From the NCBI GenBank assembly GCA_018653365.1, contig JABIAG010000003.1:1-64000 (forward strand): a stretch of DNA of 64,000 nucleotides, given 5' to 3'. The notes below the pieces were generated by a model. That model searched no databases. It had not been told where the DNA came from and saw only the letters and a program-made list of their open reading frames with translations. How positions within the stretch are numbered: the first letter of the stretch is position 1; every line of letters begins with the position of its first letter. Origin of the DNA: Candidatus Woesearchaeota archaeon. GTDB lineage: Archaea > Nanobdellota > Nanobdellia > Woesearchaeales > JABIAG01. Shown piece by piece: positions 26,336 through 34,521 of the stretch. The position numbers and the translations under genes were made by a program.

Positions 26336-26860
26336 CTATTTCTTCTCATCCTTTAAAGCAGCAACCTTTTCTACTTTTTCCTTGGCATCCACTTTAGCAT
26401 CCTTAACTTCTGTTTTAGCTTCTACCTTTGCCTTTGTTTCTGTTTTTACAGTTTCTTTGGCATCTGCCTTTGACTCTTCAGCTTTTACTGCTGCTTCTAA
26501 CTTAGATTCTTTTTCCGGCATTTCTTTAGCATATTTTTCTTTTTTAACTTTTTTCTGTGCTGCTTTTTCTTCTGCAGTTTTTCCTTTTCTTATTTTTTTA
26601 GGTCGTTCAGTAGCTTTTTTAGGTTTTGTTTCCCAAACATCTAATTTTAGTTTCTTAAATGCGCCAATAACGTCAGAATGTGAAGCTTTTTTCTTAATAT
26701 CTATTGTTTCTTTTAGTGGAATTAAATGGATTTTATTGCATTTTCTTCTTCTTACATTTCCATCAATTGTTACAAAGTTTTTGTCTAGAACTTCTACGAT
26801 TACACATTTTTTGCCTGCATCTCTGCCTGCAAGTTTAACACACATTTGGCCTTCTTTCAT
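26336..26860 (-). CDS. rpl14e: Ribosomal protein eL14 with charged C-terminal extension
   Basis: Residues 1-80 match archaeal eL14: a KOW-type barrel with QMCVKLAGRDAGKKCVIVEV and RRRKCNKIHLIPL. Residues about 85-174 are a Lys/Ala/Glu/Val-rich low-complexity tail that roughly doubles the usual length. It follows eL34 on the same strand after 41 bp. Archaeal clusters often have cmk between eL34 and eL14 and truB after; neither is here. Confidence 0.93.
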   Translation of the reverse strand: MKEGQMCVKLAGRDAGKKCVIVEVLDKNFVTIDGNVRRRKCNKIHLIPLKETIDIKKKASHSDVIGAFKKLKLDVWETKPKKATERPKKIRKGKTAEEKAAQKKVKKEKYAKEMPEKESKLEAAVKAEESKADAKETVKTETKAKVEAKTEVKDAKVDAKEKVEKVAALKDEKK

Positions 26861-26901
26861 TTTTTGTTTCTCCTGTTTCAGTTATTATAGCAGTAGTTGC
26901 C

Positions 26902-27168
26902 TTATTGCCCTGAAACTTTACTTTTTATTTTAGCTCTTGTACATTTACTGCACAAGTTTCCGCCATATGGTCTTTCGGGTCTTTTTTCAGTTTTAGCTAA
27001 TTTCTTAATTTTAGCAGGTATATCTCTTGGTGTACCCATAAGTTTAGCACCACAGCTACATTTTGCTGCTTTTGGTTTTCTTTTTTTGAAATGTACAGTA
27101 GTCTTTCCGCCAGGGGTTTTTACAAATATTCGCCTTAGGCTTCTTGACTTCTTTTTTCCTTCAACCAT
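26902..27168 (-). CDS. rpl34e: Ribosomal protein eL34
   Basis: 88 aa, normal archaeal length. Two zinc-binding pairs, CSCG near 38-41 and CSKC near 74-77, flank a basic body (RRIFVKTPGGKTTVHF at the start). The TATA palindrome at 27191-27198 is centred 26 bp before the ATG, so eL34-eL14 has its own leaderless promoter apart from the main r-protein operon. Confidence 0.95.
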   Translation of the reverse strand: MVEGKKKSRSLRRIFVKTPGGKTTVHFKKRKPKAAKCSCGAKLMGTPRDIPAKIKKLAKTEKRPERPYGGNLCSKCTRAKIKSKVSGQ

Positions 27169-27190
27169 GTTTAACAGAACTCCTAATCTC

Positions 27191-27198
27191 TTTATAAA
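27191..27198. promoter_or_regulatory. Palindromic TATA box of the eL34-eL14 unit
   Basis: TTTATAAA is centred at 27194.5, 26 bp upstream of the eL34 ATG. Being palindromic it could also fire to the right: a 31-codon plus-strand ORF starts at 27225 and ends in an ATGA overlap with the unknown gene at 27317. I do not call that mini-ORF as a gene. Confidence 0.5.
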
Positions 27199-27316
27199 GC
27201 TTTTGTCTGAAGGACTTAAGTTTTATGCTCAAAACAATGCGTTTTTGTCGAGGAAGTTATGGGATGTTGGTTTTTAATAACGATATTTTTAAAAAGGAGT
27301 GCACTCTTTTTTTGTT

Positions 27317-27955
27317 ATGACCTTACGTGTTAGAGACTCGGGTTGGACTTGTGCGTCTGCAGTTCAGGCAGGTGTTGCGGGTGCAAGTTCGCAAGCAGAA
27401 TGGCAAGCACACCTTATTGGGCAAGATGTTAGAGAGGGAGAGGTTTATTCTCAAACGTTTAAGTTGGTGGGTGTTGAAGATGGTTGGAATGTTCTAGCTT
27501 TCTTATATTGTACTGGTCGTCCGCTTTGCACTGATGAAAATTTTTTAAGTTGGCCAGCTAATTCTGGTTCGTATCATTCTGAGTTACGAAAGTTTCCAGT
27601 TTCAGGTAACAAACCAGGTTTGGTTCAAAAACGAGATGCTAAGGGAGTAAAAGTGGTTAAATCTGGTGAGCCGGTTATGGTTCAGGGTGAAGTTTCTATT
27701 TCTGATGATGAACTTAGTGAACGTTTTCAGACTGTTCACGACCGTTTAACAGAATTACTTCCTTGTTTAGAGGCCGCGTTGGGTGAGTCTGTTGATTCGT
27801 CTTTAAAACCCAAGCCAAGAATTTATTCTAGTGCTAGTCCTGAACCTTATAATGGACCTTTACCTAATTTAGTTCAAGGACGGTTGTTTAGATCTGATGG
27901 TGCTACAGTTAAGCCCTGTTTTGATTATAAGCATGATTCTCTTAGGCTAACTTAA
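27317..27955 (+). CDS. Unrecognised 212-aa protein inserted beside the ribosomal cluster
   Basis: I do not recognise this protein. It is soluble-looking, with no signal or membrane segment, and rich in Ser, Gly and Pro, with scattered Cys (WTCASAV, LYCTGRPLCTDE, LLPCLEA, KPCFDY) and one amphipathic helix (SDDELSERFQTVHDRLTELL). The start is the ATG at 27317, about 27 bp after a TATA-like run, rather than the GTG at 27299. It is the only plus-strand gene between 26.1 and 45.3 kb. It overlaps the 3' end of the EMC3-like gene by 14 bp in convergent orientation. Its codons look somewhat richer in GC than its neighbours, so recent acquisition is possible. Confidence 0.6.
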   Translation: MTLRVRDSGWTCASAVQAGVAGASSQAEWQAHLIGQDVREGEVYSQTFKLVGVEDGWNVLAFLYCTGRPLCTDENFLSWPANSGSYHSELRKFPVSGNKPGLVQKRDAKGVKVVKSGEPVMVQGEVSISDDELSERFQTVHDRLTELLPCLEAALGESVDSSLKPKPRIYSSASPEPYNGPLPNLVQGRLFRSDGATVKPCFDYKHDSLRLT

Positions 27956-28733
27956 ACAGTTTTCTTAGAAGTAGACTAAATACTAATGATGCCAGTATGT
28001 ATGTACCTAACCAACCTGGTTGCCAACCGAATAGTTTTACCTTTCCTAGTGGTTTTATTGGTTTGTTGTTTATTCTAATTGATTTCACTAAGTCATCTTT
28101 TAATAGTTTTTCTGCAGGTTCATAATCGCTTTCTGTTGTGATTAGTACACTTTTATCATATACCTGTCCATTAAGTTCATATTCTAATAAGTACTTCCCG
28201 GGCGGACCTTTTAGTTTCCAACTTACGGTTTCTGCATTAATTTTTTGAGTTGCATCAGATAATATTTCAATTTCTTCAGGTGTTATGATAGTTATGTTTT
28301 GTCCGAATCCGTCTTTTAGTTCGATGGTTGTTATGAAATCTTCCATTGGCATTATTGGGTAGTATGCTAGATGTGCTGCTAACCAAGAAAAGATTATTAT
28401 GATTGGTATGAATGTGATAATTGTTGGTTTGAAACTTTGGGTCATGTATTTCATATTGGTTTCCATGGCCTGTTTTTGTACTTTCATCATTGCTTTTGGG
28501 TCCTGTCGCAAGGTTTTCATTTCACCCTGTAATTCTTTTAATTCTCCCTTCAAACGATGCATTAAGTTTTGATCTGTTGCCCATTTATAGACTAGTGTCA
28601 TGATTAATGCGATTAAGAATGAAATAATTACAATTGCCCAGAACGGACTTAGATTTAGTAAGGGTTTCAATACTGGGTCTAAAATGAAGTTTAGTGCGTC
28701 TCCTAGTGCTCGGAACATATCTTTAGAAAACAT
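27942..28733 (-). CDS. DUF106 / EMC3-like membrane insertase (Oxa1 superfamily)
   Basis: 263 aa. Topology fits the archaeal Oxa1/EMC3/Get1 superfamily: TM1 about 31-50, a cytoplasmic coiled-coil hairpin 57-98 (LKGELKELQGEMKTLRQDPK), TM2 about 103-122, and TM3 about 240-258. Between TM2 and TM3 is an exported domain of roughly 110 residues with beta-strand character (VSWKLKGPPGKYLLEYEL). The ATG at 28733 is used; a TTG one codon earlier is less likely. It follows secY by 21 bp, sensible for a membrane-protein insertion factor. Confidence 0.85.
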   Translation of the reverse strand: MFSKDMFRALGDALNFILDPVLKPLLNLSPFWAIVIISFLIALIMTLVYKWATDQNLMHRLKGELKELQGEMKTLRQDPKAMMKVQKQAMETNMKYMTQSFKPTIITFIPIIIIFSWLAAHLAYYPIMPMEDFITTIELKDGFGQNITIITPEEIEILSDATQKINAETVSWKLKGPPGKYLLEYELNGQVYDKSVLITTESDYEPAEKLLKDDLVKSIRINNKPIKPLGKVKLFGWQPGWLGTYILASLVFSLLLRKLFKLA

Positions 28734-28754
28734 CAACCAGGTTTAAAAAGGTTG

Positions 28755-30155
28755 CTATTCCATAAATTTTCGCATCATTGGGTTCATATCCATCATGTGT
28801 TGTTTAGCAATTTCTTCATATAATTTGTAAACAATCATAACTGTTAATAATAATCCTGTTCCTGAACTTAGTGCGCCGGATAGATCTGCAAATGCTGCTA
28901 AGAATCCAACGGTTAGTGCTCCCATTACTGTTAGCGGCCAAATGTATCTGTTTAGTACTCTTTCTAGAATTCTTTCATCTCTTCTAAATCCTGGTAGTTG
29001 TAATCCTGAAGACATCATTTGTTTTGCTTGACTTTTAGCATCCATTCCAGATGTTTGTACCCAGAATATGGAGAATAATACTGATCCCCCCATCATGATT
29101 AATATGTAAATTATAGAATTTGCCATTACTTTGCTGTTTACTGCGCCTGTGATTAGTGCTCTGATTAAGTTTGGTGCATTTACCCATTCTACTAGTCCAT
29201 GTCCTGAAGCGGCTGTTCCAACCTGTCCTAGTACATATACTGATAACCAGGTCATTAGTTTTCCACCTGAGGCCACAGCCATGTTTTGTGCAAGTCTTCC
29301 CCATAGTTGGATGTTTGCTAATAGTGCTGCTACTAGTATAACTGGGATGTTAGAAGTGTAAATAAAACTTAGTGGCCATCTTATTCCATGTCCTCGTACT
29401 CTACCAAATGATAAAGGGATCTCTACTTTCATTGCTTGTGCATATACTGCTATTACGAATACTGCGAGTGTGGCGATTATTCCGGCAAGCATGAGTGTTG
29501 CGGTTATTGGATCGCCTGCTGATACTGATTGAAATAGTGCGGGAATAGCTCCGGCTGATATCTCTGGGTTATTTGGTGATGGGAGCCAAGATAGGGCTCG
29601 CACTAGGATAGATTGCGATACTCCGGCGGCAATAAAGAGCGATATTCCTGAACCAAAGCCCCATTTCGAAACTACCTCATCTAAGAACATGATTAAAATT
29701 CCACCAACTATTAGTTGGAATACCAACAACCAGGGCGAAATTCCTGCTTCTGGACTTAATCCTCCCATGAATACGTATATGGCTGCCTCAAAGAGTATGA
29801 AAAACAATGCCATTAATTTTTGTATTCCTTGGAATCTTTTTTTACCTTCGTCTGAAGCTAGATCAAATTTCCATATTCCTGATCCATTTAATAGTTGAAG
29901 TACAATGGATGCAGTTACGATGGGTCCAATTCCGAGCGAGATTATAGATCCAAATTTTGCTCCTAGAATTACGGATAAAATTTCAAATCGTTCTAGAGCG
30001 TTTCCTCCTAATCCATAAAGGGGAATTACTCCAAGAATAAAGAATAAAACTAATATGATCAGGGTCCATTTTAACTTTTCATTAAACCCTAACTTTTTTT
30101 GCGTTGGTCCTGCTACTTCTGGCAGATTGTTTGTTATCTTATCGAAAAAACTCAT
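28755..30155 (-). CDS. secY: Preprotein translocase subunit SecY
   Basis: Protein-conducting channel of the cytoplasmic membrane; 466 aa with ten membrane segments. Landmarks: N-terminal NNLPEVAGPTQKKLGFNEKL before TM1, the plug and TM2 region GGNALERFEILSVILGAKFG, and cytoplasmic loop arginines in LPGFRRDERILERVL near 400. The start overlaps the uL15 stop by 4 bp at the end of the r-protein operon. The adenylate kinase gene that often follows secY in archaea is absent; an EMC3-like gene follows directly. Confidence 0.97.
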   Translation of the reverse strand: MSFFDKITNNLPEVAGPTQKKLGFNEKLKWTLIILVLFFILGVIPLYGLGGNALERFEILSVILGAKFGSIISLGIGPIVTASIVLQLLNGSGIWKFDLASDEGKKRFQGIQKLMALFFILFEAAIYVFMGGLSPEAGISPWLLVFQLIVGGILIMFLDEVVSKWGFGSGISLFIAAGVSQSILVRALSWLPSPNNPEISAGAIPALFQSVSAGDPITATLMLAGIIATLAVFVIAVYAQAMKVEIPLSFGRVRGHGIRWPLSFIYTSNIPVILVAALLANIQLWGRLAQNMAVASGGKLMTWLSVYVLGQVGTAASGHGLVEWVNAPNLIRALITGAVNSKVMANSIIYILIMMGGSVLFSIFWVQTSGMDAKSQAKQMMSSGLQLPGFRRDERILERVLNRYIWPLTVMGALTVGFLAAFADLSGALSSGTGLLLTVMIVYKLYEEIAKQHMMDMNPMMRKFME

Positions 30156-30625
30156 TCTTCTTTTGATTCTTTCTTAGGTTCAGACTTGTCAACTTTTTCA
30201 GTTTCTTTTACTTCTTTAGGTTGTTTGTCTTCTTTTTGAGAATTAACTTTACCGCCTGCTTTTTTAATTTTTTCTTCTGCTTTAGGTGTGCAGGTTTGAA
30301 CAGTTACTTCTAACTTTTTTGTTATGTTTCCTGTTCCGATTATTTTACTGTATCCTTCTTTTGTTAAATCAACAGTTCCGTCATATTTTTTATCAAGTTC
30401 TCTTACTGTTATTACTTTGATTTGTTTATGATGTGGATTGAATCCGTGTTTTCCGAATTTTTTTAGGTCTTTCCAGGTGGATGGCTTTTTAGAGTCTGCT
30501 CTTTTTCCGCTTCCTGCGTTTCCTTTTCCGCCTCGGCTACCTTTTCCTCTGTGTTTTTTCTTGTGACCCCATCCGTGGGTTTTGTTTCCTCTTTCTCGAG
30601 AAGTTTTAGCTCTTTTTATTATCAT
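30152..30625 (-). CDS. rpl15: Ribosomal protein uL15
   Basis: 157 aa. The Gly/Lys-rich start THGWGHKKKHRGKGSRGGKG is characteristic, followed by GKHGFNPHHKQIKVI. The last 30 residues form a charged Lys/Glu tail. It overlaps uL30 and secY by 4 bp each. Confidence 0.95.
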   Translation of the reverse strand: MIIKRAKTSRERGNKTHGWGHKKKHRGKGSRGGKGNAGSGKRADSKKPSTWKDLKKFGKHGFNPHHKQIKVITVRELDKKYDGTVDLTKEGYSKIIGTGNITKKLEVTVQTCTPKAEEKIKKAGGKVNSQKEDKQPKEVKETEKVDKSEPKKESKEE

Positions 30626-31059
30626 CCTAGCATCCTCTCTATTAAATCGTTAATTTTATCTCCTCTATCTCCCAATGCTCCACCTAATTTGAAGACTGTT
30701 TTGATTCCTTTTCTTCCGAATCCTTTTTTTGGTGAGTTTAGGTTAAAATAGCCTTTTTGGCCTTTCTTTTCTACTAATTTTTTGATTGTTTCGTCACTTA
30801 CGTCTCCCCAAGTCACATAATATTTTATTTTGTTAAGCATGCCCATCATTGATTCTGTTTTTTCTAAGATTACACAACAGTTTTTCTTTCTTAGTCTTAA
30901 CATGTAGGTTGTGTCTTTTATTTCTTTGTTTACTTTTACCATTCCTCTAACTAGGATTACTGCAACCTTTTCGCTCTTTTTTGTTGGAGCTTCTTTTTTA
31001 GGTTCAGAAGGTTTAGCTTCTGTTGGTTCTACCTTTTCTTGTTTTTCTTCATTCGTCAT
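30622..31059 (-). CDS. rpl30: Ribosomal protein uL30 with charged N-terminal extension
   Basis: The archaeal uL30 core starts near residue 30 (VAVILVRGMVKVNKEI) and includes MLRLRKKNCCVILEKT. The first 28 residues are a Glu/Lys/Pro/Ala extension resembling the tails found at the C-termini of other r-proteins here. It overlaps the uS5 3' end by 11 bp. Total length is 145 aa. Confidence 0.93.
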   Translation of the reverse strand: MTNEEKQEKVEPTEAKPSEPKKEAPTKKSEKVAVILVRGMVKVNKEIKDTTYMLRLRKKNCCVILEKTESMMGMLNKIKYYVTWGDVSDETIKKLVEKKGQKGYFNLNSPKKGFGRKGIKTVFKLGGALGDRGDKINDLIERMLG

Positions 31060-31828
31060 TTTCTTTTTTGATTGCTACCTTTCCAGCTACAATTCCTATT
31101 TTTTCTTTATGTTCAGGTAATGTGTGTGTTTGTGATAATTTTTTTAGTGCACTGAACCCTGCTTTTAATAAGTTGGTTCGGCTTGAGGTTTTTCCTCTAG
31201 ATTTTGACCATACATCTACAATTCCTGCCTTTTCTAATATTTTAGCAAGTTCTTTTTCTGCCATTAGTCCAGTTCCTTTTGGTGCGGGCATTAATTTTAC
31301 TACAACGCTACCACATTTTCCTTCTACTGCAAATGGGATGGTGTGTGGAGTTTTACAATCACATTGCCAACTTCCACATCCTCTTGCTATTTTTATGATG
31401 CTAACTTTTGCATTTCGTGTTGCTTTTTCTCTTGCAGGAACTGTTTCTTTACTTTTTCCAAAGTCTAATCCTACATATCCATTTTTGTTTCCTACTACTG
31501 CTACGGTAGAAAATTTTGGTTTGTTTCCTTCTCTTGTTTTCTTTTGAGTTTGTCTAAACGCACGTCTTTGTCCGCCCCCAAATTTTCCTTTTGATTGTCC
31601 TAGTAATAATAAGTCTACTTCTAAATCTGGAACTAGTAGTTCTACGATTTCTTTTTCGTATATTTTTTGTCCTGAGTCTAGTATTTCATCTAGGTCAGTT
31701 ATTTCTTTATTTTTGACTTTCTTTCCTAATGCAGTTATAGGTTTCCAGTTTTCTAATTCAAGTGTGGCTTTCTTTATTCTTTCTTCTTCGTGTTTTCCCA
31801 CTTTTACTACTTCTTGTTCCCCAGTCAT
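31049..31828 (-). CDS. rps5: Ribosomal protein uS5
   Basis: 259 aa. The dsRNA-binding-like N-domain contains GGGQRRAFRQTQKKTREGNK and VAVVGNKNGYVGLDFGKS. The C-domain has LMPAPKGTGLMAEKELAKIL and SRGKTSSRTNLLKAGFSAL. Archaeal-type insertions around CGSWQCDCKTPHTIPF are present. It overlaps uL18 by 4 bp. Confidence 0.96.
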   Translation of the reverse strand: MTGEQEVVKVGKHEEERIKKATLELENWKPITALGKKVKNKEITDLDEILDSGQKIYEKEIVELLVPDLEVDLLLLGQSKGKFGGGQRRAFRQTQKKTREGNKPKFSTVAVVGNKNGYVGLDFGKSKETVPAREKATRNAKVSIIKIARGCGSWQCDCKTPHTIPFAVEGKCGSVVVKLMPAPKGTGLMAEKELAKILEKAGIVDVWSKSRGKTSSRTNLLKAGFSALKKLSQTHTLPEHKEKIGIVAGKVAIKKENDE

Positions 31829-32316
31829 TTTATTTTACCCTTGATTTCTTCTATTTTGTTAGCAAAATCTTTGATGTGTTTTCCATTTATTCTGTCTTCT
31901 GTTGGAAATACCTCTTCTGAACATGGTACATTTAGTCCAGCGTCTACAACGCCTTTTAATGCAGAGTATATTTTGGATCCACTTAGTGAAGTGATCAAGC
32001 CAGTGTCTAAAACTGCCTCTTTTATTCCTGCTTCTAATGCTTTTTTACCTATTAGGTATCCTGTTAGGTAGGCAGCACATAAGTTTTTGGTGGAACCTTT
32101 CCAACCTAGTTTTATTAGTGCAGTTGAATCCACGCCTAATTTTACAATGTCTCCTTTAATATCGAATTTGATTACTTGAGTAACGATTTTAGTATTGGTT
32201 TTTCTAATTACTAACCTTAGTTTGTTTGAGGTTAAGGTTTTTATTCTCTTATTATAATTAGTTTTACCTTCTCGTCTTCTTCTATATTTTACTATTTGTA
32301 TATTACTTTTTTTCAT
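31825..32316 (-). CDS. rpl18: Ribosomal protein uL18
   Basis: 163 aa; the 5S rRNA-binding protein. KYRRRREGKTNYNKRIKTL at the N-terminus and AAYLTGYLIGKKAL in the core are typical. The ATG lies inside the end of eL19, overlapping by 14 bp, so translation is probably coupled. Confidence 0.95.
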   Translation of the reverse strand: MKKSNIQIVKYRRRREGKTNYNKRIKTLTSNKLRLVIRKTNTKIVTQVIKFDIKGDIVKLGVDSTALIKLGWKGSTKNLCAAYLTGYLIGKKALEAGIKEAVLDTGLITSLSGSKIYSALKGVVDAGLNVPCSEEVFPTEDRINGKHIKDFANKIEEIKGKIK

Positions 32317-32761
32317 TTTTTAGTATCCCATGTTCTTCGAGGTAAACTTTTATGTGTCTTGCACTTCTGAAAAAGTTTCCTTTACTTTTTTTGTATAATT
32401 CTCTGTATGTTGTGGTATCAATTTTTTTATTTTCATATAGTCTTTTAATGAGCGCTCTTTGTTTTCTTATTTTATTAATCCAAGTTCTTTTGGTCTTGGC
32501 TCGGGCATTTAAGGTTCCTTTTCTAGAACCGTGTCCTTTTCTTAGTCCTTTTCTTTTTTGTTTTAATGCTTTGTTTGCTCTTGCTCGTGAAACACCCTTT
32601 TTTTGTTTGGTTTTTATTGCTTTTGTACCTAGTAATAGTTTAACATCATGTTTTGTGATTGCTTCTTTTATTTCTTCAAGTTTAGTCGGGTCTAGTTTGA
32701 TCCTTTTCGGGGAGCATTTCATTACTTTTGCCGCTATTCTTTTTTGTATTTGAGTTACCAT
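32303..32761 (-). CDS. rpl19e: Ribosomal protein eL19
   Basis: 152 aa; helical, strongly basic (GLRKGHGSRKGTLNARAKTK). The start is taken as the ATG at 32761, 1 bp after the eL32 stop and followed by the conserved QIQKRIAAKVMKC. A GTG four codons upstream would overlap eL32 and is less likely. Confidence 0.95.
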   Translation of the reverse strand: MVTQIQKRIAAKVMKCSPKRIKLDPTKLEEIKEAITKHDVKLLLGTKAIKTKQKKGVSRARANKALKQKRKGLRKGHGSRKGTLNARAKTKRTWINKIRKQRALIKRLYENKKIDTTTYRELYKKSKGNFFRSARHIKVYLEEHGILKNEKK

Positions 32762-32762
32762 T

Positions 32763-33338
32763 TTATACTGCACCTTTTTTGATTAATGCTTTATCTAGTT
32801 CTTTTTTCTTTTCTTCTTCGGTTTTTGTAGTATCTTGTTCAGACGCAGACTTTTCTTTTTCATCTTCTTTCTTTTCTTCTTTTTCAGCTTTTACTTTTTT
32901 AGCCTTTTTGTCTGCTTTTGCTTTTTGTTCTTCTTTTTTAGATTTTAATTTTTCTTCTGCTTTTTTGATAAATTCTTCAGTATAGTTTGCAAGTTTGATT
33001 TTTTTCTCTGTTGCTTTTTTGATTATGTCTATTTTTTTTCTTGCTCCTACTGTTGAGCCGATTACTCCAACCATTCCTTCTTTTATTAGGTTTAAGTCGT
33101 TTATGTTACAAACAAGGATCTCTTTTAATCCCTCTCTGTTTAGTCCTCGAACAGCTTTTGGTGATTTGTATCCTACTTTTACAAGTTTACCTTTGCCTCT
33201 TAGTTGTAATCTTAATTTGGAGTCGATTCCTCTTGGTTTTCTCCAATTTTTTGCTAATCTTTTTTTCTTGTGAGTGTCCTGTCTAATGAAAGTTGGTTTT
33301 TTCTTTTTCATTTGATTTCGTAGGTCTATTTGTTTCAT
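32763..33338 (-). CDS. rpl32e: Ribosomal protein eL32 with long charged tail
   Basis: The core (1-115) has FIRQDTHKKKRLAKNWRKPR and GYKSPKAVRGLNREG, as in archaeal eL32. About 75 further residues are almost entirely Lys, Glu, Ala and Asp, ending KKELDKALIKKGAV. It overlaps uL6 by 4 bp. Confidence 0.94.
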   Translation of the reverse strand: MKQIDLRNQMKKKKPTFIRQDTHKKKRLAKNWRKPRGIDSKLRLQLRGKGKLVKVGYKSPKAVRGLNREGLKEILVCNINDLNLIKEGMVGVIGSTVGARKKIDIIKKATEKKIKLANYTEEFIKKAEEKLKSKKEEQKAKADKKAKKVKAEKEEKKEDEKEKSASEQDTTKTEEEKKKELDKALIKKGAV

Positions 33339-33889
33339 TTGATCGGTACTCCTGCTTTTTCTATTATGTAAATTCCATCCATGAAGATTCTTCTATCGAA
33401 TCTTGGTCTTTTTACCATTTTTTCGATGTCTGCAGCTATTTGTCCTGCACATTCTTTGTTTGGAGATGTAACAGTAATTATTTCACCCTCAATTTTTACG
33501 TCAGCGCCTTCTTTGATTTTGAGTACTCTTGATACTTTTTCTCCAATGAAGTTAGTTACCTCTATTTCTTGTCCTTTTAGTGCAACTCCCATTGGGAAGT
33601 GTGAAGAGCAAATTTTTAGTTTGTATACGTAAGGTTCTTTTACACCTTTTATCATATTTTTGATGTGTGATTCTAATGTGTTAATTAACTTTTTTTCAGT
33701 TTTTGATGATTTTTTCACGTTTGGTTTTAGGATTACTTTGCCCTCTTTTACTTCTGCAGTTAATCTTTTTGTTGTGATCTTCTTACTGATTTCTGCATCA
33801 CCTTTTACAGTTACAATTCTTTCAGCTATTGTAATTGTTATTCCTTCGGGGATTAGTACTTCCCTTATTAGTGTTTTTTTATTTTCCAT
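33335..33889 (-). CDS. rpl6: Ribosomal protein uL6
   Basis: 184 aa from the ATG at 33889, two bases after the uS8 stop; a TTG four codons upstream is rejected. It has two tandem uL6 folds, with the C-terminal one carrying NKECAGQIAADIEKMVKRPR and DGIYIIEKAG. Confidence 0.95.
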   Translation of the reverse strand: MENKKTLIREVLIPEGITITIAERIVTVKGDAEISKKITTKRLTAEVKEGKVILKPNVKKSSKTEKKLINTLESHIKNMIKGVKEPYVYKLKICSSHFPMGVALKGQEIEVTNFIGEKVSRVLKIKEGADVKIEGEIITVTSPNKECAGQIAADIEKMVKRPRFDRRIFMDGIYIIEKAGVPIK

Positions 33890-33891
33890 CT

Positions 33892-34281
33892 TTAGTAACA
33901 ATAAGCTAGTAGTTTGCCCCCTATTTTTTTCTTTCGTGCATCATCATTTGTTAGTATTCCTTGTGATGTTGAAATGATTATTATCCCGAAATCTTTTGCA
34001 GGCAGGAATCTTTTTTCGAATTTTTCAATTTCTTCGAATTTTATGGCATATCTTGGTTTTATTGCGCCACATTTGTTAACTTTTCCTATTAGGTTTAAGG
34101 TTAGTTTTGTTCCGCCAATTTCTTGAACTTTTTCAAAACTTCCTATGTATCCTTTTTTACTTATGATTTCTAGTGCTGCCTCTATTATTTTTGAGGTTGG
34201 TTTTATCTCTACTGTTGGCTTTCCTATTTTTTCCGCGTTTAGTATTGCGGATAATGCATCTGCTAGTGTATCATTTAACAT
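33892..34281 (-). CDS. rps8: Ribosomal protein uS8
   Basis: 129 aa, normal archaeal size, starting LNDTLADALSAILNAEK and ending with the signature STSQGILTNDDARKKKIGG. TTGAGGAA just before the ATG provides a Shine-Dalgarno, one of the few clear ones in this operon, across a 9-bp gap from uS14. Confidence 0.96.
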   Translation of the reverse strand: MLNDTLADALSAILNAEKIGKPTVEIKPTSKIIEAALEIISKKGYIGSFEKVQEIGGTKLTLNLIGKVNKCGAIKPRYAIKFEEIEKFEKRFLPAKDFGIIIISTSQGILTNDDARKKKIGGKLLAYCY

Positions 34282-34290
34282 TTTTTTTCC

Positions 34291-34521
34291 TCAACTATAT
34301 TGTTTAAATCCAATGTCTTCAGCGTGATCTCTGAAACATTGTCTACATAAGTGTAATCCATATTTTGATATGTGTGCTCGGGTTCTATTACATTTAACAC
34401 ATTTTTTTAGGCTTATTCCACAACTTCTGTCTTTTGGAGAGTTATGTTTTATGTATTTCTTTAATTTAGCTGGTTTTTTCTTCAGCTGTTTAAAGACTTT
34501 TTTGTAGTCTGTTGCAGTCAT
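34291..34521 (-). CDS. rps14: Ribosomal protein uS14, zinc-binding type, N-terminally extended
   Basis: 76 aa. Zinc pairs CVKC and CRQC enclose NRTRAHISKYGLHL, and the chain ends in the conserved FRDHAEDIGFKQYS. It has about 20 more N-terminal residues (TDYKKVFKQLKKKPAKLKKY) than most archaeal uS14 proteins. It overlaps uL5 by 4 bp. Confidence 0.95.
   Translation of the reverse strand: MTATDYKKVFKQLKKKPAKLKKYIKHNSPKDRSCGISLKKCVKCNRTRAHISKYGLHLCRQCFRDHAEDIGFKQYS

Noticed and set aside
27225-27320. 31-codon plus-strand ORF ending in an ATGA overlap with the orphan gene
   Set aside because: No recognisable content and a chance ORF of this size is expected; kept only as a note on the palindromic TATA.
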